Assembly (NCBI GenBank): GCA_043821115.1
Contig: JBDRDD010000032.1
Span: 1-64,000 of the forward strand
Source of the DNA: JBDRDD01 sp043821115
GTDB taxonomy: Bacteria > CAYTYR01 > UBA6262 > DAOVJB01
Direction: 5' to 3'
Length of the DNA: 64,000 bases
Shown piece by piece: positions 43,866 through 52,097 of this stretch. The notes below the pieces were generated by a model, which worked only from the letters and a program-made list of their open reading frames with translations, was not told where the DNA came from and did not search any database. The position numbers and the translations under genes were made by a program. Numbering within the stretch: position 1 is the stretch's first letter; each line of letters begins with the position of its first letter.

Positions 43866-45161
43866 ATGGACTTATTTGATAAGTGCAGTAAATTTACTGC
43901 TGCCAGGGAGATAATGGCTGCCGGTCTTTATCCATATTTTAACATCGTCAATTCAGCACAGGACCCGGAGGTAATCGTAGGGGGCAAGAGGATGATAATG
44001 GTAGGCTCCAATGATTACCTTGGCCTGACCACTCATCCTAAGTTGATAAAAGCCGCAGCAAGGGCGCTAAAGCGCTACGGGACAGGATGTACGGGATCAC
44101 GTTTCTTAAACGGCACATTTGACATTCATGAGGAACTCGAGAGCAAACTTGCCAGGTTTGAACAAAAAGGCGCGGCGCTCTTTTTCACAACAGGTGTTCT
44201 TGCAAACCTTGGAACTATATCAGCGCTTGTAGGGAAGGATGATATTGTTATAACAGACAAAGCGGATCACGCCAGCATCATCGATGCCTGTCATCTTTGC
44301 TTTGGCGAGACCAAGAGGTTCAGGCACAACAATATGGAAGATCTGGGACGTGTACTCGCATCATGTGACAAATCAAAAGGCAAACTGATCGTGGTTGACG
44401 GTGTGTTTAGCACAGAAGGTGATATAATAGATCTTCCAAACGTCGTAAAACTTGCCAAACAGTACAATGCCCGTATAATGGTGGATGATGCTCATTCTGT
44501 AGGAGTTCTGGGTGAGGAGGGCAAAGGTACCGCTGAGCATTACGGGCTGCAGGATGAAGTGGATATAATAATGGGAACATGCAGCAAATCTCTTGCTTCG
44601 ATTGGGGGTTTTATAACAGCAACCGAAGAAGTGGTTCATTACCTCAGACACAATTCCAGGGCACTTATTTTCAGCGCGAGTCCGCCTCCGGCGTCGGTTG
44701 CAGTAGTATCTGCCGCCCTAGATGTTATAATTGAAGAACCCCAGAGACGTAAAAGACTTTGGGAGAATACAAGGAAGATGCAGCATGGATTCAAAGAGAT
44801 GGGATACGATACAGGAGATACACAGACTCCTATAATACCCGTTATCATAGGTGATAATTTCAAATGTTTCCAGATGAGGAAAATATTGCTTGAGAAGGGT
44901 GTTTTTACAAACCCTTTCGTGAGTCCCGCGGTGCCTGAAGGAAGGGCGTTGATCAGGACAAGTTATATGGCAACACACACCGAGGAACAGCTTGACCGAG
45001 TGCTTGAGGTTTTTGAAAGTGTCGGTAAACAACTAGGGATAATTCCTGGGGGCAAAATTCGCAGAGCAGCGAAGAAGATCCCCCTGAGAAAACGGATAAC
45101 GAACCAGATGAAGAACGGGGTCAACACATGGATGCAAAGGATATACAAGTTCAAGCGGTAG
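43866..45161 (+). CDS. Serine palmitoyltransferase-like PLP enzyme (alpha-oxoamine synthase family)
   Basis: The 431-aa fold-type I PLP enzyme has SNDYLGLTTHPKL and the segment YGTGCTGSRFLNGTFDIHEELE, characteristic of bacterial serine palmitoyltransferases. AONS and KBL carry different versions of this stretch. DHASIID, VDDAHSVGVLGEEGKGTAEH and the PLP lysine in GTCSKSLASIGGF (Lys241) follow. SPT condenses serine with an acyl thioester to 3-ketosphinganine, the first step of sphingolipid synthesis. A short basic C-terminal tail (about 400-431) may bind membrane. ATG 43866 is 5 bp after GGGGG. A biotin or threonine catabolic role is less likely given the neighbours. The stop overlaps the GNAT gene by 34 bp. 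Confidence 0.8.
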   Translation: MDLFDKCSKFTAAREIMAAGLYPYFNIVNSAQDPEVIVGGKRMIMVGSNDYLGLTTHPKLIKAAARALKRYGTGCTGSRFLNGTFDIHEELESKLARFEQKGAALFFTTGVLANLGTISALVGKDDIVITDKADHASIIDACHLCFGETKRFRHNNMEDLGRVLASCDKSKGKLIVVDGVFSTEGDIIDLPNVVKLAKQYNARIMVDDAHSVGVLGEEGKGTAEHYGLQDEVDIIMGTCSKSLASIGGFITATEEVVHYLRHNSRALIFSASPPPASVAVVSAALDVIIEEPQRRKRLWENTRKMQHGFKEMGYDTGDTQTPIIPVIIGDNFKCFQMRKILLEKGVFTNPFVSPAVPEGRALIRTSYMATHTEEQLDRVLEVFESVGKQLGIIPGGKIRRAAKKIPLRKRITNQMKNGVNTWMQRIYKFKR

Positions 45162-46252
45162 AAACACGAAGGGATCTTTTGGATTTTATAAAATTTGCGC
45201 AGCATGTGTATAAAGATGATCCGCACTGGGTTGCGCCTCTTGTGGCGGAGAGAAAGGCACTTCTTGGTAGCGGGAATCCTTTCTGGAAGCACAGTGACAG
45301 AATACTTTTTCTTGCAAAACGAGGCAAAAGGATAGTTGGCCGCATCGAAGCCGCAGTTGACCGCAATTATATCGAATTTCAGCGGGAGACTTGCGGTTTT
45401 TTTGGTTTTTTCGAGTGTTTTCCTGATTACAGGATTGCCCAGAGGCTGCTTGACACAGTACACGGATGGCTTAAAGCAAAAGGTGTGAGTGTTATGAGAG
45501 GGCCTTTCAATCCGTCAACAAACGATGAATGCGGCTTTCTATTGGAAGGGTTTGATTCAGACCCATATGTGATGATGACATATACTAAGAAGTATTATCT
45601 TGATTATATGGAGCGTTACGGGCTGAAAAAAGCGAAGGATCTTTTTGCATATACGATGCCAGTTAATCCTGAGCCACCCGAAAAACTCATACGCGGGACA
45701 GAAATAGCGAAAAAGAAGAACCCGGATGTTGTTATACGTCATATCAACATGAAGGAGTACGCGAGCGAAGTAAAAAAAGTCCATACGGTATACAATGCGA
45801 GTTGGACGAAGAACTGGGGCTTTGTTCCCTGGACTGGAGATGAATTCAATTACCTTGCTAAGCAGTTAAAACCCCTTGCCGAACCGGAGCTCGTCTGGTT
45901 CGCGGAGGTGGACGAGAAACCCATAGGTTTTCTCATGGCGCTCCCGGACTATAACCAGGTGTTAAAAAAATTAGCCGGGCGCATGGGGCCTATTGAGATA
46001 ATTAAATTTCTCCTAAACAGAAAAAAGATAAGAAATCTGCGCCTTATGGCAATGGGGGTTTTACCGCAATACAGGAGGAGGGGGATAGATGCTCTTCTTT
46101 ACTTAGAATCTTTGAGGGTGGCCTACAGGAAGGGTTACAAGTACTGCGAGGTGTCGTGGATTTTAGAGGAGAATGTACTTACGCAGAGAGCCACGGAGAT
46201 GATGGGGGGCAAATTATATAAGAAATACAGAATATATGAAATAGATATATAG
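45128..46252 (+). CDS. GNAT-superfamily acyltransferase, candidate bacterial ceramide synthase
   Basis: The 374-aa protein has a C-terminal GNAT fold. The acyl-CoA-binding loop lies in MAMGVLPQYRRRGIDALLYLE and is followed by YCEVSWILEENVLTQRATEMMGG. The N-terminal half includes RGPFNPSTNDECGFLLEGFDSDPYVMM, a pattern of a widespread uncharacterised GNAT family. The gene overlaps the SPT-like gene by 34 bp. In Caulobacter the N-acylation of the sphingoid base is done by a GNAT-type protein (bCerS), so this is a candidate for that step. I cannot show orthology by eye. Alternatives are N-acylation of another amino lipid. Confidence 0.65.
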   Translation: MDAKDIQVQAVETRRDLLDFIKFAQHVYKDDPHWVAPLVAERKALLGSGNPFWKHSDRILFLAKRGKRIVGRIEAAVDRNYIEFQRETCGFFGFFECFPDYRIAQRLLDTVHGWLKAKGVSVMRGPFNPSTNDECGFLLEGFDSDPYVMMTYTKKYYLDYMERYGLKKAKDLFAYTMPVNPEPPEKLIRGTEIAKKKNPDVVIRHINMKEYASEVKKVHTVYNASWTKNWGFVPWTGDEFNYLAKQLKPLAEPELVWFAEVDEKPIGFLMALPDYNQVLKKLAGRMGPIEIIKFLLNRKKIRNLRLMAMGVLPQYRRRGIDALLYLESLRVAYRKGYKYCEVSWILEENVLTQRATEMMGGKLYKKYRIYEIDI

Positions 46253-46270
46253 TATATATATAATATATAT

Positions 46271-47173
46271 TTAAGGAAGTAACATGTCTATTGCTTTGGG
46301 GCATATCTCAAATTCTGACGGCATTATCTCCAGCGAATCTCCGTCCACCTGTGCCCACAAGTTTCCCTCGTATTGTAGTTTTACAGCCTTAGTACGCAAA
46401 TACTCAACATCGTCAAAACTAAGATGTTTACCTATAATTATTCCCCAGATGTAGCGCAGAAGATCCCTTCTTCGAGGGCCCTTAAAAAGACATATATGAA
46501 GGAGTCCGTCATCAAGGTTGGCATGGGAGGTTATCCTGAATCTTCCGCCGTAAGATTTTATATTTCCTATAATAGCGAAATAGCCGCTTAGGGGTGGCTG
46601 TGTGTTGTCACACACTAATGAGAATTTCGTGGGGTTGTATTTTAGCAGGACAGGTATCCCCGTCAGGATATGTGCCAGTTTGCCTCCTACTATTTTCTTG
46701 AGTTTGGGCTTAAATGATTTTACTACCTGTGCGTCAAAGCCGATGCCGGCCATCGATATAAAATAGCGCGTGAAAGGGGTGCATATTTTTATAAGATCAG
46801 TCTTTTTTGTTTGATAAGATATAAGGGCTCTGCAGGCTTTTATCGGATCCATGGGAATGTCTGCCTCGAGTGCGAATACATTGCTTACCCCAAGGGGGAT
46901 AATTCCCAGGACCGTTTTATTTGAAGGGTTTTTATTCTTCGCGTGCATTATACCGTTTATACACGCATTCAAGGTTCCGTCCCCTCCGGCGGAAATGATA
47001 AGTTCACACCCGTCTGTTGCCAGTTCCGATACCTTGGATATAGTTTGCTCTATGGTGCCTGTAGGGGTAATTGTTACATGGTTTTTCTCCCGAAGTATGG
47101 ACATAATCTCTAGAAGGCGGTTTTTGGCGTGGCCCTTTCCTGAGTCGAAGTTGGTTATGATATGGATATGCAC
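46271..47173 (-). CDS. Diacylglycerol kinase / LCB5-type lipid kinase
   Basis: The 300-aa protein is the only clear minus-strand gene. It has the NAD-kinase-like lipid kinase signature: N-terminal HIHIITNFDSGKGHAKNRL, the GGDGT nucleotide motif in ISAGGDGTLNACINGIM, and PLGVSNVFALEADIP. The family includes diacylglycerol, sphingosine and ceramide kinases. Beside an SPT-like and a candidate ceramide synthase gene, a sphingoid-base or ceramide kinase is plausible; a general diacylglycerol kinase is the alternative. I chose GTG 47173, which has GGAGGT just upstream on its strand; an in-frame ATG at 47206 lacks an RBS. Confidence 0.82.
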   Translation of the reverse strand: MHIHIITNFDSGKGHAKNRLLEIMSILREKNHVTITPTGTIEQTISKVSELATDGCELIISAGGDGTLNACINGIMHAKNKNPSNKTVLGIIPLGVSNVFALEADIPMDPIKACRALISYQTKKTDLIKICTPFTRYFISMAGIGFDAQVVKSFKPKLKKIVGGKLAHILTGIPVLLKYNPTKFSLVCDNTQPPLSGYFAIIGNIKSYGGRFRITSHANLDDGLLHICLFKGPRRRDLLRYIWGIIIGKHLSFDDVEYLRTKAVKLQYEGNLWAQVDGDSLEIMPSEFEICPKAIDMLLP

Positions 47174-47272
47174 TTTACCTCCTTTTATGATAATATAGTG
47201 TATCATAGGAGGAGGCTTTAGGCAAGCGGAAAATAAAATGCCTTAAACCGTAGAGTTTTCAATATTTTTTGC

Positions 47273-47301
47273 TTGACAAAATTCGTAGTATATGTTATTT
47301 A
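47273..47301 (+). promoter_or_regulatory. Candidate promoter for pilMNOPQ
   Basis: TTGACA (47273-47278), 17 bp, TATTTA (47296-47301), about 64 bp before pilM. It follows a TTTTTTGC tract. The 191-bp gap between the lipid kinase and pilM shows no gene. Confidence 0.55.
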
Positions 47302-47364
47302 GAAAGTACAAAAGAGCACCCAATTTTATTGACCTTTATTCCAGAAAAAGGAGTAAATGAATAA

Positions 47365-48453
47365 ATGGGAATAATTCCAAAAATGAACAAGGAAATAGTA
47401 GGTTTAGATATAGGGACTCATTCTATTAAGATCATCTGCCTTCGGGCAGATTCTTTGCTTAATATAGGGGTTGCCGAGATATCAAACGAGGCTATAAGTG
47501 GGCTTTCCGCTGAGGCAAGGGATAATCTGCTTATAAATACACTCAAAAGGGTTTTGTCGGGGAATAAGGTAACGGCCCAAAATAGCGTTAGCTCTGTAGC
47601 CGGTGACGGTGTAATCGTAAGATATATTACCCTGCCCAAGATGACGGAAAAAGAGCTTTCCGCCACTATTAAATTTGAAGCGGAACCGCATGTTTCTTTT
47701 GATATTGAACAGGTGATACTTGACTATCAGATAATCGGCGAAAAACTGGAAGAGGACTTGAAAAAGATGGATGTTATTCTGGTTGCGGCCAAAAAGGATA
47801 CGATAACCAGGCATCTCAGTTTTCTGGAATCTGCAGGGTTATCTCCCGTTGTTATTGATGTGGATGCCTTTGCCCTTGAAAATGCATATGAATTTAGCCA
47901 TCCGGAAGATGCAGGCGGGTCAGTTGCTCTTGTCAATATAGGGGCTACATTTACAAACGTAAATATTCTTGAAGATGGCATTTCCCGTTTTACCAGGGAT
48001 ATACTTATAGCAGGCAACAACTTTACCAAGGTGATCCAAAGAGATATGCGTGTTGACTATCAGAAGGCCGAGGCAATGAAGAGGGAAAAGGCCACTGTCA
48101 TGCTTGAAGAGGAAAGGGGATCCCTTAGTGTGGATGATGAAGATGTTGCCCATGTGTCTGAGGCTATAAGGGGGCCCGTAAATGAGTTGCTTGCCGAACT
48201 CCAGCGTTCTTTCGATTACTATCAGGCTCAAACGCAGGAGCGCTCAATCAAAAAATGTATTCTAAGCGGCGGTAGCGCCAAGTTGAAAAACATAGATAAA
48301 TTCCTTTCTCATGAATTAAAGGTTTCCGTGGAAATAGACAATCCTTTAGCGAGATTAGAAATTGACCCGCAGGTCTATTCGCCTGAATATATTAAAAATG
48401 TTGCGCCTTTGTTTTCCGTAGCACTAGGACTAGCCGTAAGAAGGGGTAAATAA
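47365..48453 (+). CDS. pilM: Type IV pilus assembly protein PilM
   Basis: The 362-aa actin-like cytoplasmic protein shows EIVGLDIGTHSIKIICL, VIVRYITLPKMTEKELSATIKFEAE, VNIGATFTNVNILEDG and CILSGGSAKLKNIDKFLS. PilM forms a cytoplasmic ring that binds the PilN N-terminal tail. ATG 47365 is assumed; ATG 47383 is an alternative that begins at the conserved part. First gene of a five-gene operon in the canonical order M-N-O-P-Q. Confidence 0.95.
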   Translation: MGIIPKMNKEIVGLDIGTHSIKIICLRADSLLNIGVAEISNEAISGLSAEARDNLLINTLKRVLSGNKVTAQNSVSSVAGDGVIVRYITLPKMTEKELSATIKFEAEPHVSFDIEQVILDYQIIGEKLEEDLKKMDVILVAAKKDTITRHLSFLESAGLSPVVIDVDAFALENAYEFSHPEDAGGSVALVNIGATFTNVNILEDGISRFTRDILIAGNNFTKVIQRDMRVDYQKAEAMKREKATVMLEEERGSLSVDDEDVAHVSEAIRGPVNELLAELQRSFDYYQAQTQERSIKKCILSGGSAKLKNIDKFLSHELKVSVEIDNPLARLEIDPQVYSPEYIKNVAPLFSVALGLAVRRGK

Positions 48454-48456
48454 AAA

Positions 48457-49008
48457 ATGATAAGAATTAACCTGTTACCTCCGGAAATAGCACAAGAAAA
48501 AGCAAAACGGCGTCAGGTTGAGATCGTAGTAGCTAGCGTTATACTGATAGTAATCCTATTAGTGGGAGCATATGTAGTGAAAACTGCTCAATTGATGGCT
48601 ATTAAGAGCGAGCTAGGGGAAATTGAGTCAGAATTGGCAAAGCAGGCGGTCATAGTAAGCCAGGTAGAAGCTTTGAAAGCAAGCAAGGAAGTCTTGAATA
48701 CAAGGGTGAGCATAATAGACCGGCTGGTAAAGGGCCAGTTCATCTGGGTGCAACTGCTTGATGAAATAAACTATTGTCTGCCAAAAAATGTATGGTTGGG
48801 TTCAATTACCAGCAGCCAAGCTGGTACTGTAGGAGCAGTTACTTTTTCTGGTATAGCATTTGATAATTTTGCCATAGCTGATTTTATAACTTCGCTAGAG
48901 GATTCAAAGTATTTCGGGGATGTAGAACTAACCTATATACAGGAAGGTTCAGAGATTGACAAGGTAATGACACTGAATTTTGTGGTTGTTTGCAAGGTAC
49001 AGATTTAA
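48457..49008 (+). CDS. pilN: Type IV pilus assembly protein PilN
   Basis: The 183-aa bitopic protein opens with the PilM-binding motif MIRINLLPPEIAQ. A transmembrane helix (about 25-45), a coiled-coil segment and a periplasmic ferredoxin-like domain follow. It pairs with PilO to align the inner-membrane platform with the secretin. It begins 3 bp after pilM ends. Confidence 0.92.
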   Translation: MIRINLLPPEIAQEKAKRRQVEIVVASVILIVILLVGAYVVKTAQLMAIKSELGEIESELAKQAVIVSQVEALKASKEVLNTRVSIIDRLVKGQFIWVQLLDEINYCLPKNVWLGSITSSQAGTVGAVTFSGIAFDNFAIADFITSLEDSKYFGDVELTYIQEGSEIDKVMTLNFVVVCKVQI

Positions 49009-49043
49009 TTAAATAGTGAAATTTTATTAAGGAGACAGATAAA

Positions 49044-49607
49044 GTGCCTTTACTTGATAAAAATGATAAAAAGACAACGATCATTGCAAGCGGCATATTT
49101 GTTGTTACAATAATGATTGTGTTCTATTCGCTGGTTTATAAGCCCATATCATCAAAGATAGTCGAAACACGCGAGAACAAAAACGCTAAAAATGCGCAAC
49201 TTCAGGAAGCACTGGCAATCGGCCAACAACTGGGGCAGCTTGAACGAGACATAAGAAACCTTGAGTATAAACTAAGGGAAAGTTCAAAGCGCCTGCCTCA
49301 GGAAAAAGAGATCCCGGATCTCCTGCGTCACATCACGACTCTTGGGAACAAGACGAAGGTTGATTTTATTTATTTCAGGCCTCAAAATGTAAACCCAAAA
49401 GGATTCTATAACGAGGTTCCAATTCAGGTAAATGTGCGTGGTACGTATCATAATCTGGGGATGTTCATGGCTGAGGTTGGCAAGCTGGAGAGAATAGTCA
49501 ATACTTCGGCGGTGCAGGTGCAGCCTCTTTCCGGGCAAAAAGGTGAGAGCATCACCTCGAGTTTTTTAATTACCACATTTACATTTGCAAAAGGCGGTGG
49601 ATTCTAA
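49044..49607 (+). CDS. pilO: Type IV pilus assembly protein PilO
   Basis: The 187-aa protein starts with GTG, has one transmembrane helix (about 13-33), a coiled coil (about 40-85) and a PilO periplasmic domain (LRHITTLGNKTKVDFIYFRPQ, VRGTYHNLGMFMAEVGKLERIVNTSAV). It forms heterodimers with PilN. Its stop codon is directly followed by the pilP start. Confidence 0.92.
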   Translation: MPLLDKNDKKTTIIASGIFVVTIMIVFYSLVYKPISSKIVETRENKNAKNAQLQEALAIGQQLGQLERDIRNLEYKLRESSKRLPQEKEIPDLLRHITTLGNKTKVDFIYFRPQNVNPKGFYNEVPIQVNVRGTYHNLGMFMAEVGKLERIVNTSAVQVQPLSGQKGESITSSFLITTFTFAKGGGF

Positions 49608-50129
49608 GTGAGACATAAAACCTTAGCGATCATAGTTATAATTTCGATATCTTCTTCGGTGCTGTTTGCATGTAAAGGCAAATCAGAGGGGCCGGTGAGC
49701 AAGTACGGGGGGCAGTCTAATTCAGCTCCTGTTGCTAGATCACCTGTTGCGGAGGATGTTATAAAGCCTAAGGAAGAGATGCCTAAGTATTCGTACAGAA
49801 GCGGCAGCAGAAGAGATCCTTTTGTCCCTCTTGTGGGAAGAAGTGATATTATCTCTATGGGTGCGAGTACTGATACTTCAAAGGCACAGGTAAATATGGG
49901 CATGTTGGCACTGAAGGGTTTGATATGGGATCAGGCTAAGCCCGTTGTTCTTTTTAAGGCTTCGGACGGAACTAGTTATGTAGTGTCGAAGCAGCGTCTG
50001 GTAGATGACAGAGGTCGTATTGTTGAAGGTATAGCAGCTGTAGTGAAAGAAGACAAAGTTATTTTGATAGGGAAAGATAATAATATTAAAGAGTTTAAAT
50101 TTAGCAAACTCAGAGAGGAGAGTGAATAA
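49608..50129 (+). CDS. pilP: Type IV pilus lipoprotein PilP
   Basis: The 173-aa protein has a lipoprotein signal (lipobox LFAC, Cys22), a disordered Pro/Ser linker and a PilP beta domain (SGSRRDPFVPLVG, LKGLIWDQAKPVVLFKASDGTSYVV, VDDRGRIVEGIAAV). It bridges PilNO and the PilQ secretin. GTG start directly after the pilO stop. Confidence 0.88.
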   Translation: MRHKTLAIIVIISISSSVLFACKGKSEGPVSKYGGQSNSAPVARSPVAEDVIKPKEEMPKYSYRSGSRRDPFVPLVGRSDIISMGASTDTSKAQVNMGMLALKGLIWDQAKPVVLFKASDGTSYVVSKQRLVDDRGRIVEGIAAVVKEDKVILIGKDNNIKEFKFSKLREESE

Positions 50130-50133
50130 TTAA

Positions 50134-51984
50134 ATGAGAAAGCATAAACTTATTATAACAACTATCTTCAGTGTTTTGGCGGTTTTGCTTTGCTTTTCAT
50201 TTGGATCCGTGATAACAGCCCAAGACGAAGTGCCGGATGCCCGCCTGACCAATGTAGCTGTTGAAGAAGTGGACTCTGAAAATGTGAAGGTGGTCATAAG
50301 CACTGATATGCCTGTTCATTATAAGTATTTTAAGCTCAATACTCCCCCAGTCGTAGCGGTGGACTTGATTCATACTATTCATGCATGGCCCCAGAAGAGT
50401 ATTGACACGGGCGAGGGAATAGTATCCGGAGTCCGCTCAGCACAGAACAGGGTAGAGCCAAGGAAAATAACAAGGGTGGTTATAGAGTTGACAGAAAGTG
50501 AGTTGTCATATAAAGTCACTCAAGTAGACAATGAAATTATTGTACTTATGGGACCATCTGCGGAAGGTATGGAAGAGGAAATTGTGGAGAAGGTCGAAAA
50601 GGCCGCATCAATAGAAAAGATAGTGCAGGAAGAGCCAATCGAACCACCAGTGCCTCCTGCAGTAGAGGTGGAGGAAGTTGCTGTTCCTGAACTTCCTGTG
50701 CATACTCCTTCGGTTCCAATACCTCCTGTTGTTGAAGTTATAGAGGAAGTTGTTCCTGTAGCGGAAGCACCACCACTGGTCGCTGTGCCGGCTTCGGCAG
50801 AGGAAACCGCTGTTGAACAGAGAGAGGATGGAGAGGAACTCCTAACATTGAATTTTAAGGATGCAGACATCAGGGATGTTCTAAGAGTGATGTCTCTTAA
50901 GAGTGGTATTAACATGGTTTACGGTGATGATGTCGTAGGTGCAGTAACGGTTCATCTTGATAGGGTTACATTTGACGACGCATTTGATATCATTCTGAGT
51001 CTCAGGGGACTTACATACGAGAAAGTTACAGACAATGTGTACAGGATAGCTACGCCGAATACCATTGCAACTGAAAGAGCGGGTATGATCACATCTACGG
51101 AAGTATTCGTGCTTAATTATGCCGAGGGGAGTGATATAAGCGGTTCACTTGGTTCTGTCTTAAGTTCGCAGGGAAAAATACAGGTAGACATAAGAACGAA
51201 TAGTCTGATTGTGACAGATACTCCCGCCAATTTGAAAAAAGTGGCAAATATGATAGAGGTTCTTGATGTGGAAACGCCGCAGGTGATGATAGAGGCTCAG
51301 ATAGTTGAAATAGGAACGACTGATCTGCAGTACCTGGGTATAAACTGGAATGCTACGAGACAAGTTCCTTATCAGGATACTACCTCTGATGTAACGCTGA
51401 CTATGCTGCCTGCCGGACCTACATTTACCCCGGGTGCTGGAGGAACTTTAACGGTTTCAACAATAATGAGCAGTGCACAGCTTAACGCCACCTTGAATGC
51501 TCTAGCAACAAAGGGTAAAAGTAAGATCTTGTCTAATCCGAAGATTTCCACAGTTAATAACAAGGAAGCAAAGATATTGGTCGGGGATAAGGTTCCTTAT
51601 ACACTAACTACTACTACAACGACAGGAACAACTTCTTCTACAGCATATATAGATGTGGGTATAAAGCTTCTTGTAACTCCTAACATCAACGCCAATAATA
51701 TGATAACCCTTAAGGTTCATCCTGAAGTCAGTTTTGTCAAGGAGTGGAGAGCGGAAGGGCCTGTTATATCAACTCGTGAAGCTGACACGGAGGTATTGAT
51801 AAAGAGCGGGGAAACAGTTGTCATAGGAGGATTAATCAAGGAAGAGGATAAACAGGATGCGTCGAAGGTTCCTTTTCTGGGTGAAATTCCGATTCTGGGT
51901 TATCTGTTCAGTCAGAAGTTAAGTGACAAACAAAAAACGGAGTTGCTGGTCTTCATTACTCCGAGAGTACTGGGTGAAGAGTGA
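50134..51984 (+). CDS. pilQ: Type IV pilus secretin PilQ
   Basis: The 616-aa outer-membrane secretin has a signal peptide (about 1-29), one AMIN domain (about 35-140) and a long Pro/Val/Glu-rich linker (about 155-225). N0/STN follows (LTLNFKDADIRDVLRVMSLKSGINM), then a secretin N1 domain. The secretin core holds VMIEAQIVEIGTTDLQYLGINW, SKILSNPKISTVNNKEAKILVGDKVPY and ETVVIGGLIKEEDKQDASKVPFLGEIPILGYLF. It forms the gated pore for the pilus and shows that an outer membrane exists. Only one AMIN domain is visible, fewer than in Myxococcus. A terminator follows. Confidence 0.96.
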   Translation: MRKHKLIITTIFSVLAVLLCFSFGSVITAQDEVPDARLTNVAVEEVDSENVKVVISTDMPVHYKYFKLNTPPVVAVDLIHTIHAWPQKSIDTGEGIVSGVRSAQNRVEPRKITRVVIELTESELSYKVTQVDNEIIVLMGPSAEGMEEEIVEKVEKAASIEKIVQEEPIEPPVPPAVEVEEVAVPELPVHTPSVPIPPVVEVIEEVVPVAEAPPLVAVPASAEETAVEQREDGEELLTLNFKDADIRDVLRVMSLKSGINMVYGDDVVGAVTVHLDRVTFDDAFDIILSLRGLTYEKVTDNVYRIATPNTIATERAGMITSTEVFVLNYAEGSDISGSLGSVLSSQGKIQVDIRTNSLIVTDTPANLKKVANMIEVLDVETPQVMIEAQIVEIGTTDLQYLGINWNATRQVPYQDTTSDVTLTMLPAGPTFTPGAGGTLTVSTIMSSAQLNATLNALATKGKSKILSNPKISTVNNKEAKILVGDKVPYTLTTTTTTGTTSSTAYIDVGIKLLVTPNINANNMITLKVHPEVSFVKEWRAEGPVISTREADTEVLIKSGETVVIGGLIKEEDKQDASKVPFLGEIPILGYLFSQKLSDKQKTELLVFITPRVLGEE

Positions 51985-52026
51985 GAAAGCTATTATAACT
52001 GTCAGAAGTTTGTTGAAAACGATAAT

Positions 52027-52064
52027 ACCCCGTTCGGCTAATGTGCTGTAACGGGGTGTTTTCT
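52027..52064 (+). terminator. Intrinsic terminator after pilQ
   Basis: ACCCCGTT (52027-52034) and AACGGGGT (52050-52057) form an 8-bp perfect stem, then GTTTTCTT. It closes the pilus operon. Confidence 0.8.
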
Positions 52065-52097
52065 TAAATTACATAATCATTCCGGAGTACCAGACGT

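Noticed and set aside
46253..46270. Alternating AT tract between the convergent GNAT and kinase genes
   Set aside because: Simple TA repeats pair with themselves without GC content; I cannot support a terminator.
47207..47272. Possible small RNA or hairpin before the pilM promoter (TTTAGGCA / TGCCTTAAA)
   Set aside because: The pairing contains a bulge and no promoter supports a separate transcript.
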